Origin: Musa acuminata AAA Group
Lineage: Eukaryota > Streptophyta > Magnoliopsida > Zingiberales > Musaceae
Direction: 5' to 3'
NCBI RefSeq assembly: GCF_036884655.1
Contig: NC_088339.1
Location: forward strand, 26,369,501 to 26,433,500
Length of the DNA stretch: 64,000 nucleotides
Shown: positions 58,751-64,000 of the stretch, piece by piece
How positions within the stretch are numbered: the stretch's first letter is position 1
Layout: the number at the start of each line of letters is the position of its first letter
Translations under genes and position numbers: made by a program
The notes under the pieces: model-generated
Databases searched by the model: none
The model's input: only the letters and a program-made list of their open reading frames with translations
Told to the model about the DNA's origin: nothing

Positions 58751-59359
58751 ATGGGCATCATTTCTCTCACTGGAAGCATGTCCAAGTCCTTCCACCTTGC
58801 AGCATCCATGGCCAGATGCAACTCCCGGAGCCCAAGATTCCTTGCATTTGCCGCAACGAGGGGTTTGCAGGTTATAATGGTTTCGACACTGATATCATCA
58901 GTTTGTGATATCTGCACGGTTTGATGTATTGCCGCTGCTTGTTGTCGATCAGGGGAGTGCGGAAAGGAATGCTAAAGAGACTCACAAGAACATCAAGGAC
59001 GCGAGTGCAGAGATCAAGAAGACAGCTGAGAACGTCAGGGAGAAAATTAATGCGGCTGCTGATCAGGTTTTAAATGGTCTCACCATATACTTCTCCGGAA
59101 TGGCAATCTTGGAACGTACACAGACTCAGCTTCTTCCTCCTCTTAACAGGTGGTTGACCAAACAATCGAGGCAGCTGGTAATGTGATCGACTCAGTTCAG
59201 GGAGGAAGAGCAAAGGGAGTCTCGCAGAGTGCGTGGGGGTCGGCCAAAGAAACCATGCAGAAGATAAAGGACACAGTCGTAGGAAAGGCTCAAGAGTCGA
59301 AGCAGAGCATCAAGGACGGCGCAGAGAACACCAAGCGCGCCATGGACGCCAAACACTAG
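58751..59359 (+). CDS. Late embryogenesis abundant-type protein with predicted organelle transit peptide
   Basis: Three exons (58751-58870, 58953-59066, 59150-59359) with phase-0 introns encode 147 residues. The first exon encodes about 40 residues rich in Ser, Arg and Ala without acidic residues (SFHLAASMARCNSRSPRFLA), typical of a mitochondrial or plastid transit peptide. The rest is an amphipathic Lys/Glu/Ala-rich helix: AKETHKNIKDASAEIKKTAE, AAGNVIDSVQGG, and AKETMQKIKDTVVGKAQESK. This is the pattern of group 3 LEA proteins, which are disordered when hydrated and fold on drying to protect membranes and enzymes. Expression in seeds or under water stress is likely. Mitochondrial location is inferred from the presequence. 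All introns are GT-AG. Confidence 0.85.
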
Positions 59360-59638
59360 CACGGCTTTTATCTTTCTTCAGAGAGCACCGAGCAGTGTGC
59401 ATGTTTCAATAACAATGTGTAAGGTCGTAGTTATTGCTGAGCCTCGTTTGCTCAGTCAATCTTGGCGAGCTCCATTTGTTCTCTGTTACTGAATTATGGA
59501 TTGGAACCACTCAACTCCATTGGCATGAACTCATGAAATAAGTAGAAAAGTCATGAATTTTCTTTTCTTTTCTTTTCTTGTCTTTTTATTTCTGACTTCT
59601 GATTAGGGTTGACATGCTTTCATAGAACTCTTCTCGTC

Positions 59639-61143
59639 CTACTCATTGGAGTATCTGCTTTTTCCCCAGAGAACGCAATAGAGTCCCACAATTATGATGA
59701 ATACCCCGATCAAGCTATGAGGAAAGAAAGAAAAATGATAACAGAGGAGTTAGTGTTGGATCACTAAATCTAAATGATATCAAGCATTGTTAATACTCTT
59801 TTGTGCCGATCCTTCACCTGCCAATATGAAGTCGTTCGGCGAAAATGAAGGCCGAGAGGAATCCTACGATCACCAGCTGCAGTGGGATGAATGTGGCGGC
59901 AAAGACCGGTCCCTTCTCACCAATACAATACGTCAGCAAGTAGTATGTGAGGCAAGAGATCACAGTTCCCTGCACAGAGTTTGATGGAAGTAAATTGCTG
60001 AATGGTACTACTCTTTGGGCAGGGCAGACGGGAGATCATACGCAATAGATGATGGTGAGGAGCTGTAGGTTCCAATCCAGTCTCCATGATGCAGCATTTC
60101 TTTCGAAGACGAGTGCAACTGCAGAAGATTGCAGTGATCCAAAGAAGCAGATCATGGTGTTCAATGATAGTCTGGCTGGATAGACCTCACAGATGATCGC
60201 CTGAGATATATGCTCACTGGTTTCAGTCTGATGCACCTTCACTCTCATCAAGAACACATGAAATGACTTTATAATGTCTGCATTATCTTCTACCTTTCAG
60301 ATAATTCAAGATGTGTTTCTATGCTGCTATGTCCTAAAGCGAGCGAGAGAGAGAGAGAGAGGTCCGTGACCTGAAGAATAAGCCATGCAGTGTATGCGAT
60401 GTAGCTGGTTAGGATAAGAACAGAGCCTTTAAGCCAGTCTTCTTTGTGATGCACATCACCTTCGGCATGCATCTCAATCAAAGGTCTCTTGACAAAGCCT
60501 TCCAACAGAAAGCCTTTCCAGAATGTGAAAACTAGGGCACCACTGATGCAAAAGATGGTACCCACAATCCTTGCCCTCCCCTTGGCACTCCTCAAGCTGG
60601 CCTTCTCCATCCTGAAGAGACACCGCAGCACCCTTCCAGTCAACTTGCAGCTCATTGCAGAATCTGAGTTCCAAGGGGCTTCAAAGCAGTCCCTGTACTA
60701 ACCTCAGGATAGCTGTCAATATGAAGGTGAGAGCTGGGATGACATTGCTCAAGGCACTGGCGACGGTAGGAGAAGTGTAACCCAGTCCGAGGTAGTACAC
60801 ATTTTGGTGAATAGTTATCCCAAACATTGCCAGAATGAAGACCTTCACGAGCAGAGGAAATGAGAGGGAGGGCCTCCGGTTCCTGCAACGAGCAAGTGAT
60901 TCAGCAGATACAAGAAGCCACATCGAGGACATCAGAAACTACTGCAGGCTGGTGTTTGAACCTCTCGAGAACATAAGCGAGAGGAGCCAAGATGAGCAAA
61001 GCGATGAGATGCCGGTACACGACGAAGACGAGGAAGCTTAGTCCCTGCTCTAATGCAAGCTTGCAGAGGATGTTGGATCCTGCATATGCTAATTGGACCA
61101 CAACAATGCCAAGGTAGGGAGCACAAGCTTCCGTGGATTTCAT
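59639..61143 (-). CDS. WAT1-related protein (EamA/DMT-type transporter)
   Basis: Six exons (61143-60962, 60882-60703, 60611-60371, 60200-60042, 59969-59818, 59714-59639) encode 329 residues. The protein has about ten membrane segments in two EamA repeats. The first starts APYLGIVVVQLAYAGSNILC and contains GITIHQNVYYLGLGYTSPTV. The second has TVISCLTYYLLTYCIGEKGP and ends VGLYCVLWGK. Exon order and boundaries match plant WAT1 (nodulin MtN21-like) genes. WAT1 itself exports auxin from the vacuole; relatives carry amino acids or other metabolites. The substrate here is unknown. The C-terminus stops soon after the last membrane segment, slightly shorter than many relatives. All splice sites are canonical. 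Confidence 0.93.
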
Positions 61144-63452
61144 CTCTGTGCCAAATGGCTCGCTCGCTGCGACTGTCTTCTTTGTAGAGTAAGAAAGCCT
61201 TGTTGGTGGAGTTCAGATTCAGTGGTGCAATAAGGCCACTATTGCTGAGCTCTCTTATATTGCTAAAGAGAGATGAAGTGGAATCAGGAATAGGATTCAA
61301 GTTCCATTGATGGAACGCGTACATGTTAGGCAGATCAGGATGAGATGATGTCGATAAAGCTCTCCTTGCAGGAACTAGCAACCTTTAATTCATAATGCTG
61401 GCAGTGTCATTCCGGTTACAGCAGATGAACAACGTGAACACAGGAAAAGCTCCTCGGCATTAATGTGTCAATGATCCATGTTGAGTTGATGGAAGAGAAT
61501 GCAGAAGAGAATGAACTATCGCTTACAGAACCACAAGAAGAAGATCATACAGAGCTTGTGGCTGCTCCATCAAAAGTCCAATGGATCGACCCCGCATGAG
61601 TCTCACTTATGAAACCACATCCATATCTCAACAGCATCATGTCAACACAATGTGTCTCACATCCCTATGAAGTTAGCACATATGGATAATGAAGCTCATC
61701 CGACATCAAGACAGACACCGGCTTTGGATCTTGTTGTAATCTACCATCCACAATTGGATAACTGTCTTTGAGAGAAGATTAGTGCTACTTCTTCATTTCC
61801 AATCTGGATAAAGCAATCACCTACGGATCCAGTTGTTATCTCTAACTTCACTACTGCGTTTGACATCACTTGCTTCAAACAGAGCCCCATATTTTGAATG
61901 GAAGCAATGCCCGTAAATGTTACTCCGGTTGGAGCTGTGTTCTTGAAATCTCTACCGAGAAGATGTGCAATTGTAATGTGGGTAATGGAAACTGCTGCAG
62001 CTCATGATGCCATCATTGTTTACTCTTAATATTCTTACCTATGATAGATATCGATGGCTTAATTGTTAGGTGAGAATGAAACAATGTCATGACACTGCCA
62101 ACACCATTAGCCCACTTCATCAACTGGAGAAAGAATTGGGAATACAGATGTTTCTGACTTGGCAATCGCATGTTAAATGAACTGATGCAAAGGGAAGAGA
62201 CATGGAGAGAGCTCCTTCAATCAACAAATGTTTCAAGCACATCAACCATGTGAAATCATTTGTTGCAGGCAAGAACACCTGTGCCATGGCCCATTCTAAA
62301 TCCAGGTTAAGGATTCCTCAGAAGACCCAAAGGTGATTCTACTTGGCTCCCATTTGTGAGGTGATCAGAGAGAATCTTGAAAAGGGCAAGGTGCTGAGTT
62401 CTGAGCTCAATTGTAAGCCCACTTTGTGCAAGGAGATATAGTGGACATTATATTCCAATTGTATTACTGCAAATGGCACCATTGATCCAATGGGTCGCTC
62501 TGATATATCCCATCAAATCCTCATGTACGATTCTCTGAGGCATCAAATATATGCTTCCTTTGTGTTGCCTTCCATCATTCTCTCTCTGTCTCTCTGTTTC
62601 TATAAATTCCTTCTTTCTTTTTCAGAACACATGAGTCGAAGCATCCTCAGAACATTAACTCTGCACATTTATCTTTTCTTCACTGCCTCTTGTTTATGTA
62701 ATCCTTCTACTTTCTCTCTTCACCTGCGACTTGATATCTGTCAGTGTCCTTGAAGGGCATGAGATTCTCAAAACAATGGACCACAGCGGAGCAACTTATA
62801 TTCTTTTATCCAGCATGCATGCAGCTTGGTGTTTCATTCTCCTCCACCATTCTTATGGTAACACCTCCCCCAACTCTTCATGGCACAAAGTATCTCCTTC
62901 CATGTCTCAGTGCCATATCACACTTGATTTATGGCAGATAAAACGGAGGCTGCTAGTTGCAGAGGAGAACCGTTTGCTTTTGAAGCGACAGGATATGATC
63001 CCAACTTGCAACAAAGCTCAGATTGCCAATGTGTTCTTATCCAACACTTATCCTATAAAATGGTTATGATGAACAACATGATGACACGAAAAAAAAATAT
63101 CATGCACAATTTTATAACAAGGAAAAGAGAAAGAGACTATAGATCTGTGATCAGTGATGCAGGTTTTGTCACCATTGCTGCCCACTGCATCCTGCAGCAA
63201 CATACAGAGTGAATTGTTGTCATAAGCAGATCTTGATGATGCTCTGTTGATTGAGGAATCGAACATTCCTACAACCCACATGCAGATTGGGAATGCAAAA
63301 GGCATCGGGAATGATGTGACCATGATGTTTGATCTGAAATGGAAAGTGCAATAAATAAACATTCGTCTGAGTTATCAAAATCGCTGTTATTATTTTAGTG
63401 GTTGATTTACGACTGATCGAAGCCCAATGACTATATCAAATACATGCGATGT
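61144..63452. other. Intergenic region without a recognised gene
   Basis: The left end is the leader and promoter of the WAT1-type gene. Scattered open frames on both strands at 62490-63360 have no recognisable domains. No RNA gene or repeat was identified. Confidence 0.4.
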
Positions 63453-63933
63453 TTACATGATCACACATGCATGAACGTTGTCATCGTTGAAAAGCGCAAA
63501 AGCATGATCATCGACGATCATGGAGTAGGCGGGGTCAGGGAAGTATCCATGCACCGTCGAGGTGTATCCATGGCGGTAATAATTGTGGGTGGAGGAGAAG
63601 GTGGAGTCCTCCAGATACTGAAGCGCGAACGGGTAGTACTCGGCGTCGTAAGGGAACGGCCACAGCTCGGCCTTCCTCCCCGTGCGCCGCACCGCCTTGA
63701 TCACCTTCCTCTCCTCCACGTAGCCCGTGACCGTCACCTTCTGCTTGTCCATGTCGATCTCCACTGTGTCCACCCCTGCGTCAGTCAGGCTTCCACTTAG
63801 CGGCATTTCTCCATTGATGACCACAGAGACGTGCAAACGAAGTCTGCTACCTCCTACCGTTTAGCTTGGAGATGGCTTTTCGTACTCTCCGTTCGCATCC
63901 TTCGCAGTCCATGTGAACCATCAGCTCCACGAT
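63453..63933 (-). CDS. Heavy-metal-associated isoprenylated plant protein (HIPP), 5' end outside the window
   Basis: Two exons are visible, 63933-63858 and 63775-63453, encoding the last 132 residues. The first begins at an AG acceptor with IVELMVHMDCEGCERRVRKA. This is the HMA domain, with the metal-binding CxxC in MDCEGC. The domain continues over the intron as LNGVDTVEIDMDKQKVTVTG. The protein ends with CVIM, a CaaX box for farnesylation, after a Tyr/His-rich tail. HIPPs bind copper, zinc or cadmium and attach to membranes or plasmodesmata. The first exon, usually short, lies beyond 63933 or outside the window, so the start is unknown. The visible part shows no defect. Confidence 0.88.
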
Positions 63934-64000
63934 CTTGTGACATGCGATGGATACAAGAGTACGTAGATGCAGGAAGCAGCCAAAAGACCGAGTAAGCATG

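Noticed and set aside
63228..63250. miR172-like string ATCTTGATGATGCT
   Set aside because: Fourteen bases match the mature miRNA core, but no complementary star sequence capable of forming a hairpin lies nearby.
1..64000. CRISPR arrays, operons or bacterial-type systems
   Set aside because: No regularly spaced repeats occur, and the genes are intron-containing plant genes.

Overview
The window is plant nuclear DNA. Genes are interrupted by GT-AG introns, intergenic DNA is AT-rich with many (TA)n and (GA)n tracts, TATA boxes and ribosomal-protein promoter motifs are plant-like, and there are copia, SINE-like, RNase-H and hAT-type repeat remnants. All recognisable proteins are land-plant families. 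The gene structures and the modest GC content suggest a non-grass monocot such as banana (Musaceae), but this is inference and was not tested by any search.

Layout. 2374-4030 (-) is a short membrane-anchored receptor-like pseudokinase. 4961-7990 (-) is a broken PTPMT-type phosphatase gene with a retroelement RNase H fragment (7600-7835, +) lying in it. 8876-10088 (-) is an HD-Zip class II transcription factor. 10.1-15.8 kb is gene-poor, with a decayed copia fragment at 13.0 kb and an orphan exon-like segment at 14.46 kb. 15798-16070 and 17532-17798 (-) are two related small secreted peptide precursors in tandem. 22010-25323 (+) is a ubiquitin-conjugating enzyme of the UBC4/5/6 type. 26332-29377 (+) is a FAR1-type protein with three DNA-binding modules and no transposase region. 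31014-31871 (+) is an intronless cis-prenyltransferase. 32208-34088 (-) encodes ribosomal protein eL21. 34405-35226 is a short frameshifted reading frame followed by an apparently perfect 324-bp-period tandem duplication. 36022-36487 (+) is a small cupin. 40775-48460 (+) is a G3BP-like NTF2/RRM protein whose second intron carries a hAT-like MITE with an intact 8-bp target duplication. 49417-51003 (-) is a CYP96-type cytochrome P450. 54459-57545 (+) is a MYB-CC phosphate-response regulator. 58163-58234 (+) is tRNA-Gly(GCC). 58751-59359 (+) is a LEA-type protein. 59639-61143 (-) is a WAT1-type transporter. 63453-63933 (-) is a truncated heavy-metal-associated isoprenylated protein running off the window.

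The genes look like independent neighbours, not one pathway; no operon-like or biosynthetic cluster is evident. The best candidate for something undescribed is the tandem pair of secreted peptide precursors, which share a short NHHS-containing core that I cannot assign to a named plant peptide hormone family. Multi-exon models were built by hand from splice sites. Each complete model gives an uninterrupted frame and a total length divisible by three.
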